Below are positions 1-6,502 of a stretch of 10,028 nt of DNA, one piece after another. Made by a program: the position numbers and the translations under genes. Source of the stretch: Ruminococcus sp. (GTDB lineage Bacteria > Bacillota > Clostridia > Oscillospirales > Ruminococcaceae); NCBI GenBank assembly GCA_031262625.1, contig JAISHJ010000073.1, positions 1-10,028 on the forward strand, given 5' to 3'. The notes below the pieces were generated by a model. That model was not told the origin of the DNA. It worked only from the letters and a program-made list of their open reading frames with translations, and made no database searches. The number at the start of each line of letters is the position of its first letter. Position 1 is the first letter of the stretch.

Positions 1-2
1 TA

Positions 3-74
3 TGACCCGTACGGGAATCGAACCCATGATTCCACCGTGAAAGGGTGGCGTCTTAGCCGCTTGACCAACGGGCC
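3..74 (-). tRNA. tRNA-Glu (anticodon TTC)
   Basis: On the minus strand the sequence folds as a complete cloverleaf. The 7-bp acceptor stem is GGCCCGT with ACGGGTC (one G-T pair), with discriminator A. The anticodon stem CCACC/GGTGG closes the loop CTTTCAC, which gives anticodon TTC (plus-strand 39-41). The T loop is TTCGATT. The CCA end is not encoded: the next two transcript bases are TA, so CCA must be added by the nucleotidyltransferase. It is the second gene of the tRNA transcript that starts at the promoter near 266-294, and that transcript runs off the left edge of the window. Confidence 0.96.
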
Positions 75-80
75 GTTTTT

Positions 81-140
81 GTTGTGCCGAGGATTGTGCT
101 CTACCGGATTGTTATGCCGAGAGGTGTGGTGTTCCGGTGG
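81..140. repeat. Imperfect 30-bp tandem repeat in the tRNA spacer
   Basis: The spacer between the two tRNA genes consists largely of two adjacent 30-bp units, 81-110 and 111-140, identical at 20 of 30 positions. The best-kept part is the start of each unit (GTTGTGCCGA versus GTTATGCCGA). It is probably a local duplication in transcribed spacer that is removed during tRNA processing. No function is evident. Confidence 0.5.
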
Positions 141-145
141 AGAAC

Positions 146-219
146 TGGCGATGACTGGACTTGAACCGGTGACCTGTCGGGTATGAACCGAATGCTCTAG
201 CCAACTGAGCTACATCGCC
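146..219 (-). tRNA. tRNA-Met (anticodon CAT), elongator type
   Basis: On the minus strand the acceptor stem GGCGATG pairs with CATCGCC, followed by discriminator A; CCA is not encoded. The D arm contains TAGCTCAG, the anticodon loop is TTCATAC (CAT at plus-strand 183-185) and the T loop is TTCAAGT. The standard G1-C72 pair and the lack of the three G-C pairs in the anticodon stem argue against initiator tRNA. The body resembles elongator tRNA-Met of Firmicutes more than tRNA-Ile2 (lysidine CAT), but the two are hard to separate by eye. Two stem positions look mispaired: 27-43 (T-C) and 51-63 (C-A). It is the first gene of the tRNA transcript. Confidence 0.93.
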
Positions 220-265
220 GAAAGGAATCTGCCGTATTTGCTGTGTGATAACGGCGACGATAACT

Positions 266-294
266 ATTATACGACAAAGTGAAGAGATTGTCAA
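266..294 (-). promoter_or_regulatory. Consensus sigma-A promoter of the tRNA-Met/tRNA-Glu operon
   Basis: Reading the minus strand, -35 TTGACA (plus 289-294) and -10 TATAAT (plus 266-271) are separated by exactly 17 bases, a perfect match to the housekeeping promoter. Transcription would start near 259-260, about 40 nt upstream of tRNA-Met. Such a strong promoter suits stable RNA genes. Confidence 0.9.
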
Positions 295-386
295 TATCTT
301 TTTTAAATTAATTTGTAAAAAAAGTGTGAATAATTGATTATAATTTATATATTTATATTTTTTTCATTATTTTTCAACATTTTGTC

Positions 387-416
387 TTCATATTCGTTTG
401 AATTATATGCTATAAT
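387..416 (+). promoter_or_regulatory. Probable promoter of thiI
   Basis: A perfect -10 TATAAT at 411-416 is preceded by TG one base upstream (extended -10, TGCTATAAT). The best -35 is TTCATA at 387-392 (4 of 6) with an 18-base spacer. The predicted start near 423 leaves a leader of about 32 nt to the preferred thiI start codon. It lies in a very AT-rich divergent region (300-430) shared with the tRNA promoter. Confidence 0.65.
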
Positions 417-454
417 GATGATGTATATTTATGTTATCTGATAATGAGAAGAGT

Positions 455-1639
455 ATGAAAGAAATTTTCCTCGCTAAAGAAGGCGAAATTGCACTTAAGG
501 GGCTTAATAAAAAGACGTTTGAAAACGTGCTGATGAAAAATATCAGATACGCGCTTTCGGAGTATGAAGGCGTTAATGTCCACCGCGCTCAGTCGGTTAT
601 ATATATTCAGGTTGCGGACGAGTCACGCTATAACGCCGCGTACGACAGGCTTACAAAGGTTTTCGGGATTAATGCTTTATGCAGAGCCGCTCTTTGTGAG
701 AAGGATTTTGACGTTATAAAAACCGCTGCTGTCGATTATATTCGCGGCAAAACTGCGGGAGTGCGAACCTTTAAGGTTGAAGCTAAACGGGCTGACAAGA
801 AATTTCCTCTCGATTCTCCCGCAATTTCACGAGAACTGGGCGGCTATATCTTGGAGCAGATTCCGCACCTCTCAGTTGATGTTCACAAGCCGGATTTGAC
901 TGTTAATATCGAAATCCGCGAGGAACACTGCTACATACACACCGGGAATGTTCAGGCGGCGGGCGGATTGCCTGTCGGGACTTCCGGCTATGCTTTGGGG
1001 CTTTTATCCGGCGGAATTGATTCGCCTGTTGCACTCTATATGATCGCTAAACGCGGTGTGAAAACTGCTACTGTACATTTTGAAGCACCGCCCTATACCT
1101 CCGAACGGGCGAAGCTAAAAGTAATTTCACTTGCGCAAAAAATCGCTGCCTATAACGGCGGAATGAGGTTTTTCTGCGTACCTTTTACCGAGATTCAAGA
1201 GAAACTCCGTGACGGCTTATCCGCAGTCGGTGAGGACGGCTATTTTACCATAATTATGCGCAGGCTTATGCTTTCTATTGCCGAAAGAATCGCGGAAAAA
1301 GAGGGGTTTGATGCTCTGATTACAGGCGAGAGTATCGGTCAGGTTGCGAGCCAGACTATGGGCGCATTAACCTGTACTAATGTTTGTGAAATTCCTGTTT
1401 TCAGACCGTTAATCGGCATGGACAAATCTGAAATTGTAAAGATTTCCGAGCGGATTGATACTTTTGAAACATCATCACTGCCGTATGAGGACTGCTGTAC
1501 GGTATTTACTCCTAAACATCCGCGAACACATCCGAAGCGTGATATTGCAGAAAAATTACAAGCTGACATTAATTTCGGTGAAATGATAGAAGCTGCCGTG
1601 AAAAATACCGAAATTATTCATATTAAGGCTGAGTCATAA
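455..1639 (+). CDS. thiI: tRNA 4-thiouridine synthetase ThiI (no rhodanese domain)
   Basis: ThiI adenylates uridine 8 of tRNA and transfers sulfur from a cysteine desulfurase to make 4-thiouridine; in many bacteria it also serves thiamine thiazole synthesis. The 394-residue protein has an N-terminal ferredoxin-like part, a THUMP region (about 60-165) and a PP-loop ATP pyrophosphatase domain with signature SGGIDSPVA from residue 185. Near the C-terminus it has YEDCCTVFTPKHP, with Cys347/Cys348 where the family keeps its catalytic cysteine. The rhodanese domain of E. coli ThiI is absent, as usual in Firmicutes. An in-frame ATG at 431 exists, but family members begin close to MKEI..GEIALKG, and 431 would leave only about 8 nt of leader, so 455 is preferred. 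Its Shine-Dalgarno is weak (GAGAAGAG directly upstream). No NifS-like desulfurase gene is adjacent. Confidence 0.95.
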   Translation: MKEIFLAKEGEIALKGLNKKTFENVLMKNIRYALSEYEGVNVHRAQSVIYIQVADESRYNAAYDRLTKVFGINALCRAALCEKDFDVIKTAAVDYIRGKTAGVRTFKVEAKRADKKFPLDSPAISRELGGYILEQIPHLSVDVHKPDLTVNIEIREEHCYIHTGNVQAAGGLPVGTSGYALGLLSGGIDSPVALYMIAKRGVKTATVHFEAPPYTSERAKLKVISLAQKIAAYNGGMRFFCVPFTEIQEKLRDGLSAVGEDGYFTIIMRRLMLSIAERIAEKEGFDALITGESIGQVASQTMGALTCTNVCEIPVFRPLIGMDKSEIVKISERIDTFETSSLPYEDCCTVFTPKHPRTHPKRDIAEKLQADINFGEMIEAAVKNTEIIHIKAES

Positions 1640-1670
1640 GCCATTTTTACAGAAACAACATTTTTCTATC

Positions 1671-1699
1671 TTGAAGTTATCAAAAAGTTATGTTATAAT
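1671..1699 (+). promoter_or_regulatory. Probable promoter of the sortase operon
   Basis: TTGAAG at 1671-1676 (4 of 6 to the -35) and a perfect TATAAT at 1694-1699 are separated by 17 bases. The predicted start is near 1706, giving a leader of about 47 nt before the first sortase. No convincing rho-independent terminator lies between thiI and this promoter, so some read-through from thiI is possible. Confidence 0.7.
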
Positions 1700-1752
1700 A
1701 TTTTTGCTATTAAAAAGCCGTATCAAAAAGGGTAAATTCGGTTAATTAAATT

Positions 1753-2724
1753 ATGTCTCAGATTTCAAATTCGGCGCAGAGAGCCTATAAAAAAGCTCTG
1801 AAAGCCAAGAAAAAGAAGCTTAAAACTTCACACTGGTTATTTATACAAAAGGGCGACTCGGGAAAAGAGATCGCAAGTAAGATTTTTACACAGTTTGCGG
1901 TTTTGGTATTAATTGTATGCCTTGCTATTTTAGGGAATGAATTACGCCTGTCTTTTTCCGCAAAACAACTTAATTCATCGCTTCAAGACCTTTATAATAA
2001 ATATATTTCGGTTAATATTTTCGACCGTGACGGCGAGATTCTCCCCTCTGCGAAAGCCCTCCTTGACATTAACACCGACACTGCGGGCTGGATTACGATT
2101 GAAGACACGAATATTAACCTCCCTGTTGTGCTGAAAAAAACCTCCGACGGAAATGAATATTACCTCACGCGCTCTTTTGACGGCTCGACAAACAAGGCAG
2201 GAACACTCTTTCTTGACTACCGCTCCGTACTTGACTATAACGAACGCTCCGACAATCTTATTATTTACGGGCACAATCAAAAAGATAAAACCATGTTCGG
2301 CGACCTTGCGAATTACAAGAAGAATATTGAGTTTTACCGCGCACACCCGATTATAAAATTTTCTTCAAATTATGTTTCGGACGACTACAAAATTTTCGCG
2401 TTTTTCGTAACTCCTGTAGAGCCGCACCAGACCGCCGACGGTGTAATTTTCGATTATCATAACTATTTAGACCTTTCAGACCGCGAAACTTTTGACAAAT
2501 TTATCGACAATATTAATCTTAGGAATGAGATTACGACACCTGTTGACGTAAAATTCGGTGACGAAATTTTAACCCTTTCGACCTGCTCAAACGAGTTTGA
2601 GCCTTCGCGTTTTGTAGTTTTTGCGCGTAAAGTACGCGAAAATGAAGACACCGTTGTCGATACAAATTCTGCTGCAATTAATCCTAACGCTAAAGAACCT
2701 GACTGGGATGTGATTTACGGATGA
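1753..2724 (+). CDS. srtB: Class B sortase, paralogue 1
   Basis: A cysteine transpeptidase that would cleave a sorting signal and join the product to peptidoglycan or another protein outside the membrane. Residues 1-44 are a Lys-rich cytoplasmic tail (KAKKKKLK). A single membrane helix at about 45-61 makes it a type II protein, and the sortase domain spans about 104-296. The catalytic triad is visible: His174 in YGHNQ, Cys278 in TLSTCSNEF and Arg286 in EPSRFVVFARK. The segment around YGHN..KTMFG is typical of class B. After the last strand comes a short tail, INPNAKEPDWDVIYG. ATG 1753 is the only start after an in-frame stop at 1747, yet no Shine-Dalgarno is at normal distance; AAGGG is about 20 nt upstream. 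Its stop overlaps the next start (ATGA). The natural substrate is not in the window. Confidence 0.93.
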   Translation: MSQISNSAQRAYKKALKAKKKKLKTSHWLFIQKGDSGKEIASKIFTQFAVLVLIVCLAILGNELRLSFSAKQLNSSLQDLYNKYISVNIFDRDGEILPSAKALLDINTDTAGWITIEDTNINLPVVLKKTSDGNEYYLTRSFDGSTNKAGTLFLDYRSVLDYNERSDNLIIYGHNQKDKTMFGDLANYKKNIEFYRAHPIIKFSSNYVSDDYKIFAFFVTPVEPHQTADGVIFDYHNYLDLSDRETFDKFIDNINLRNEITTPVDVKFGDEILTLSTCSNEFEPSRFVVFARKVRENEDTVVDTNSAAINPNAKEPDWDVIYG

Positions 2725-3761
2725 AAAGTGTACCGCGATGGGTGAAGGTACTTATAATTATCGGAGTTTCGCTCGTTTTAGTCTGGTTTGCCATAAGGAC
2801 CATATTTCCGTTGCCTGTAAAAAACGCGATTGAGATAATGGAAAGTAAATTCGTTATTGATGTTGTTGATATTTCTTTAGACGCTGACGGATTTACTTAT
2901 TTGGAACACTTAAAAAACGGCAACTGGGTTTATCGTTTAAGTATAGATTCCAAACACGGTAATAAACATGACGCTTATCGTCTTTATATCTTATCCGAAG
3001 ATTTTTCAGTTATCAATACTCTTGACTGTGATTATGATGTTAACGGTATGTATGCATTAAATAACGGGAATTTCGCTGTTGATAAAATGACAAAAGACGA
3101 AAACGGCACAGTATCACATTCTTTACTCGAATACAACACAGAATTTGAAGTAGTTACCGAAAGACTGTTGCCTGATACTATGACATTTTATAGCGATGGT
3201 TTTTATTATAGCCGTGTTGTCGGCGGCGGTCTTCAAATTTTTGATGAAAACTTAACGTTTGTTAATGAATATAAGCTTGAAGAATTTCCGGGGGCAAAAA
3301 TTATATTTTTTACACAGAGCTATGACGGCGAAGTTTTTATAATTGCTTGTTATGACGAGAATAACTTCAAATACGGAAATCATAACGCATATCTTCTCCG
3401 TCCGCTTGACGGCGGCGAAGACGTTAAATATTCACTGGCTTTTGATGCGAGGGGAGATTATCGCGGAAATCGTCCCGGCGATGAACGATACGATTTTTAT
3501 ACGTTGTCATCAAATTTTAATGATGTTTTGTTATTGTTATTTCAAAAAAACATTCGCGGCGATTATCTTTATGGCATAAATAAAGACGGCAGCTTTGAAA
3601 AAATCGGGAATTATGTTTCGCCGTATGCCGATTCGACATTTAACTACTATCAAGGAATACCCTACGACGGAAAACGATATTACACCAAGGCAGTACGCGA
3701 TGGAAAAACAGAGACAGTTACCCTTTACCTTTACGAATACACAGGAACATATCCAAATTAA
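2721..3761 (+). CDS. Membrane-anchored extracytoplasmic protein of unknown function
   Basis: I do not recognise a family. The 346-residue protein starts with a short basic N-terminus, one hydrophobic helix at about 8-25 and no lipobox, so it is probably an uncleaved anchor with the rest outside. The remaining ~310 residues are rich in aromatic, Gly, Asp and Asn residues. They recur as strand-turn units such as GFTYLEHLKNGNWVYRL, SDGFYYSRVVGGGLQIF and NIRGDYLYGINKDGSF, which suggests an all-beta, perhaps propeller-like, fold (inference). There is no C-terminal sorting signal. The start overlaps the stop of sortase 1 by 4 nt (ATGA) and lacks a good ribosome site, so translation is probably coupled. 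Its place between sortases 1 and 2 suggests a partner or accessory role. Confidence 0.85.
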   Translation: MKSVPRWVKVLIIIGVSLVLVWFAIRTIFPLPVKNAIEIMESKFVIDVVDISLDADGFTYLEHLKNGNWVYRLSIDSKHGNKHDAYRLYILSEDFSVINTLDCDYDVNGMYALNNGNFAVDKMTKDENGTVSHSLLEYNTEFEVVTERLLPDTMTFYSDGFYYSRVVGGGLQIFDENLTFVNEYKLEEFPGAKIIFFTQSYDGEVFIIACYDENNFKYGNHNAYLLRPLDGGEDVKYSLAFDARGDYRGNRPGDERYDFYTLSSNFNDVLLLLFQKNIRGDYLYGINKDGSFEKIGNYVSPYADSTFNYYQGIPYDGKRYYTKAVRDGKTETVTLYLYEYTGTYPN

Positions 3762-3787
3762 GAAATAGAATCGGTTGAGAAAAAGCA

Positions 3788-4777
3788 ATGCAAAATTTTT
3801 TGAAAAAAATAATTCCGCAAAAAACAGATGCACCGTCGGAACTTCGGCGAAAAATCATTCTTCTTTCTGCAAGCGTTTTACTCATTGCCTGTATTATCGC
3901 TCTCGTGATAATTTTCGCGGGAGAGGAACGCGACCGCGAACTTAATAACGAACTTGCGGAGCGGCACACCACAACCGTCAACGTAATTACCACAACGACA
4001 GCCGCTACAACAGTTACCGAGACGGAAGCTATTACTACCGTGCCTCCTCCGCCGCCTCTTATAGTTCTCCCCGAGATGGAAGAGTTTTTGGATGAAAACC
4101 CCGACACCGCAGGCTGGATAAAGGTTGATACCGGCGTGGATAACGTTGTAATGCAGTATTCCGACAACGAAAAATACCTCGACGAAACCTTCGACGGGCA
4201 TTATTCCGAAGCGGGAACCGTATTCGCGGATTTTCGCGGTACAGTTAACGACTATAACGAAAAGCAAGCCGATAATATAGTCCTTTACGGGCACAACCAA
4301 AGGGACAATTCAATGTTCGGTACGCTTAAAAAATACAAGACAACCCGTGTTCACACAAGCGGCTTTGACTACTATAAAGAACACCCCACATTCACCTTCT
4401 CGAATCTTTATGAAAATTATACATATAAAATTGTTGCAATTTTTGTTATTGAAGTTGAGCCGTATCAGAACCCTACGGGGGAAATTTTCGATTACCATAA
4501 CTACATCCGCTTCACCTCTCCGGAAGTGAGCGAATATACCTATGATAACTGGGTAGAGAAGATTACGGCACATTCCGCTATCAACACAAATATTGATATG
4601 GTTGACGGCGATAAATTTTTAACGCTTTCGACCTGTTCCAACGAGTTTGAGCCTTCACGCCTTGTAGTTGTCGGAAGGCGTGTGCGCGAGGGTGAATCTG
4701 CCGAAGTTGATACTTCAAAAGCGGCGATAAATCCCGACGCAATAGAACCCGATTGGGATTATATATATAATTACTGA
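3788..4777 (+). CDS. srtB: Class B sortase, paralogue 2, with Thr/Pro stalk
   Basis: Type II membrane transpeptidase of 329 residues. A basic 22-residue cytoplasmic tail precedes the membrane helix at about 23-44. A Thr-rich stalk (about 61-84) ends in five prolines (86-90) and lifts the sortase domain (about 100-303) off the membrane. The catalytic residues are His169 (YGHNQ), Cys283 (TLSTCSNEFEPSR) and Arg291. The C-terminal tail INPDAIEPDWDYIYNY closely matches that of sortase 1, making the two the most similar pair of the set. The start follows the preceding gene by 26 nt with a weak GAGAAA ribosome site. The stalk is low-complexity and may be glycosylated (inference). The internal NPTGE is inside the catalytic domain and is not a sorting signal. 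Confidence 0.93.
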   Translation: MQNFLKKIIPQKTDAPSELRRKIILLSASVLLIACIIALVIIFAGEERDRELNNELAERHTTTVNVITTTTAATTVTETEAITTVPPPPPLIVLPEMEEFLDENPDTAGWIKVDTGVDNVVMQYSDNEKYLDETFDGHYSEAGTVFADFRGTVNDYNEKQADNIVLYGHNQRDNSMFGTLKKYKTTRVHTSGFDYYKEHPTFTFSNLYENYTYKIVAIFVIEVEPYQNPTGEIFDYHNYIRFTSPEVSEYTYDNWVEKITAHSAINTNIDMVDGDKFLTLSTCSNEFEPSRLVVVGRRVREGESAEVDTSKAAINPDAIEPDWDYIYNY

Positions 4778-4787
4778 GGATATATCC

Positions 4788-6482
4788 ATGGCAGACAAGA
4801 CATTTCACCGTTCGGGAAAGCCGGGCAATAAAGGGGAAGAAGTGCCGAAGACAGTATCAAAGGCAGTGCCAAAAGGTTTGCCGAAGGCAATACCCTCGGT
4901 GCGCGATATTTTACCCTTTTATCAGTCCGAAGTACTCCCGCCCGAATACTTAACAAAGGTTTGGGATACCGGCGCAGAGTTTACTACCGAACGGATGATA
5001 CCCATTCGCGAAAACGAATATAATAACGAGTCTGAAGAAATCCTTGAGGATGAAGTTCTTGATGAGGTTTTATTTGACGATGATGACTTGCTCTTGCTCG
5101 ATGAATCCGCGGAAGAAATAACAGAGGAATTACCGAAAGGATTTTCGCAAAAACCGGCTAAAGAATCTCCGAAAAAATCAGTAACAGAATCAACCGAATC
5201 AGTGCAGGAGAAACCAAAATACTCACCGTTTCCGGCAAAGGGTGACAGCTTAGCAGAAATAATCCGCAAATTAATATTTATAATATCTGTAACAGCTTTT
5301 ATTATCGCCGCGATAATCTTTATAAGTACTTTAATACAGTCAGACCGCGCAGTTGATGATAAGGAAGTCAACCAAGCTTTCGCAAACACAACCGCTGCAA
5401 CGAGTGTGAATGACGAAGGCGAGATTGTAACTATTCCGCCGACAATTGAGGAACAGAAAGAACATAACGTAAGCCTTAACGACCACTACCTTGCGATTAC
5501 CGAAAACTATAAAGGGTATCTTTGGGCTTCCGGCTGTGACATAAGCGATCCTGTTGTACAGGGCGATGACAACGAATATTACCTTAAGCAAACCTACTAT
5601 GACGAGCCGAATAAAGCGGGCGCAATCTTTATGGATTACCGCGTTGTTATGACGGAAGATTACATTTCCCCAAATGTAGTTATCTACGGTCATAACCAAG
5701 AAGACGGGACAATGTTCGGCAACCTCAAACGCTACAAAAACAACATTGATTTCTACAGCGAAAACGCGTTTATTCAGTTTAACACGCTTTATGATGTGGG
5801 TGACTATGTCGTCTATGGATTTTTCGTGACAAATGCTCTTGCGTCACAGGATTCCGAAGGCGAAGTCTTCCGCTACCATGACTATATCGAATCTCTTAAG
5901 AGCGAAAATACTTTTTACTGGTATCTTGACGAAGTATATAAGCGCAACCAAATAGTATCGCCTGTTGATGTGAAGTACGGCGACAAACTCCTCACCCTTT
6001 CAACCTGTTCAAACGAATTTACCGACAGCCGTTTCGTAGTTTTTGCGCGGAAACTCCGCCCCGATGAAACGCGTGAAAGCTTTGATTTTACCGATACTAT
6101 ATATAATGTCAACGCCCAAGGCTTAGACTGGGATGCTATTACTTCAAACCAAACCGAAGCCGTTACCGAAGAAACCGCTCCCGAAACTGCCGCACCTGTC
6201 CTTGAAACTGTCTACTCCGACAGCGACGAAATCGGAATGTTAGTTACCCGCCCGGCTGTTATTGTCAGCCCGGAAACAGCAGTTCCCGAGACTGCGGCTG
6301 ATACCGCCGTACCCGAAACATCGGCTGAAACTACAGTACCCGAAACAGCAGCGATGACTACAGTTCCGGAAACCGCTAATGGAACCACAGTTCCCGAGAC
6401 AACTATACCCGAAACAGCTGCCGTAACTACCGGTCCCGAAACAGAAGCATCTGAAACTGTTACAGCTGAATCTGCTCAATAA
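4788..6482 (+). CDS. srtB: Class B sortase, paralogue 3, with acidic cytoplasmic region and PET-repeat tail
   Basis: At 564 residues it is roughly twice the usual class B sortase. Residues 1-161 are predicted cytoplasmic: a VPK-type tetrapeptide repeat (19-34), a strongly acidic stretch (about 80-117, including FDDDD), then a Pro/Lys/Ser-rich part. The membrane helix is at about 162-183. The sortase domain (about 230-425) keeps His302 (YGHNQE), Cys407 (TLSTCSNEFTDSR) and Arg415. The tail motif of its paralogues is degenerate (NVNAQGLDWDAI) and leads into a Thr/Glu/Pro-rich extension (about 450-564) with repeated xPETxAxTT units. There is no hydrophobic C-terminus. The start has a good GAGGA site 7 nt upstream that overlaps the stop of sortase 2. 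The roles of both extensions are unknown. Confidence 0.92.
   Translation: MADKTFHRSGKPGNKGEEVPKTVSKAVPKGLPKAIPSVRDILPFYQSEVLPPEYLTKVWDTGAEFTTERMIPIRENEYNNESEEILEDEVLDEVLFDDDDLLLLDESAEEITEELPKGFSQKPAKESPKKSVTESTESVQEKPKYSPFPAKGDSLAEIIRKLIFIISVTAFIIAAIIFISTLIQSDRAVDDKEVNQAFANTTAATSVNDEGEIVTIPPTIEEQKEHNVSLNDHYLAITENYKGYLWASGCDISDPVVQGDDNEYYLKQTYYDEPNKAGAIFMDYRVVMTEDYISPNVVIYGHNQEDGTMFGNLKRYKNNIDFYSENAFIQFNTLYDVGDYVVYGFFVTNALASQDSEGEVFRYHDYIESLKSENTFYWYLDEVYKRNQIVSPVDVKYGDKLLTLSTCSNEFTDSRFVVFARKLRPDETRESFDFTDTIYNVNAQGLDWDAITSNQTEAVTEETAPETAAPVLETVYSDSDEIGMLVTRPAVIVSPETAVPETAADTAVPETSAETTVPETAAMTTVPETANGTTVPETTIPETAAVTTGPETEASETVTAESAQ
4842..4889 (+). repeat. 12-bp repeat encoding a [VL][PS]K[TAG] tetrapeptide
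   Basis: Four in-frame 12-bp units near the start of sortase 3 encode VPKT, VSKA, VPKG and LPKA, followed by a partial IPS. The units are near-identical in layout (GTGCCGAAG, GTATCAAAG, GTGCCAAAA, TTGCCGAAG). The result is a basic, proline-spaced cytoplasmic segment upstream of the acidic region. Confidence 0.7.
6267..6479 (+). repeat. PET repeat tract at the C-terminus of sortase 3
   Basis: From residue 494 to the end, eight xPET units follow each other (S, V x5, I, G before PET). Most are spaced 9-10 residues apart with Ala/Thr fillers, for example VPETAAMTT and VPETANGTT. The DNA units share CCCGAAAC/CCGGAAAC cores but differ at third positions, so the peptide repeat seems kept by selection on the protein or is an old duplication. 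Confidence 0.85.
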
Positions 6483-6502
6483 AGACTTAAAAGGAAATAA
6501 CC

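Noticed and set aside
112..294. Possible 60-residue minus-strand protein over the tRNA-Met gene
   Set aside because: It reads through the tRNA and its promoter; the tRNA fold and perfect promoter explain the region.
431..454. Upstream in-frame ATG as the thiI start
   Set aside because: The extra eight residues are outside the usual ThiI N-terminus, there is no ribosome site, and the predicted transcript would leave only about 8 nt of leader.
4469..4480. NPTG in sortase 2 as a class B-like sorting signal
   Set aside because: It lies within the catalytic domain, far from the C-terminus, with no following hydrophobic helix and basic tail.
3718..5389. Long minus-strand reading frames opposite sortases 2 and 3 (for example 3718-4167, 3878-4300, 4922-5389)
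   Set aside because: They lie entirely opposite strong coding frames, have odd Ser/Val/Cys-rich composition caused by Thr- and Glu-rich codons on the other strand, and have no ribosome sites or promoters.
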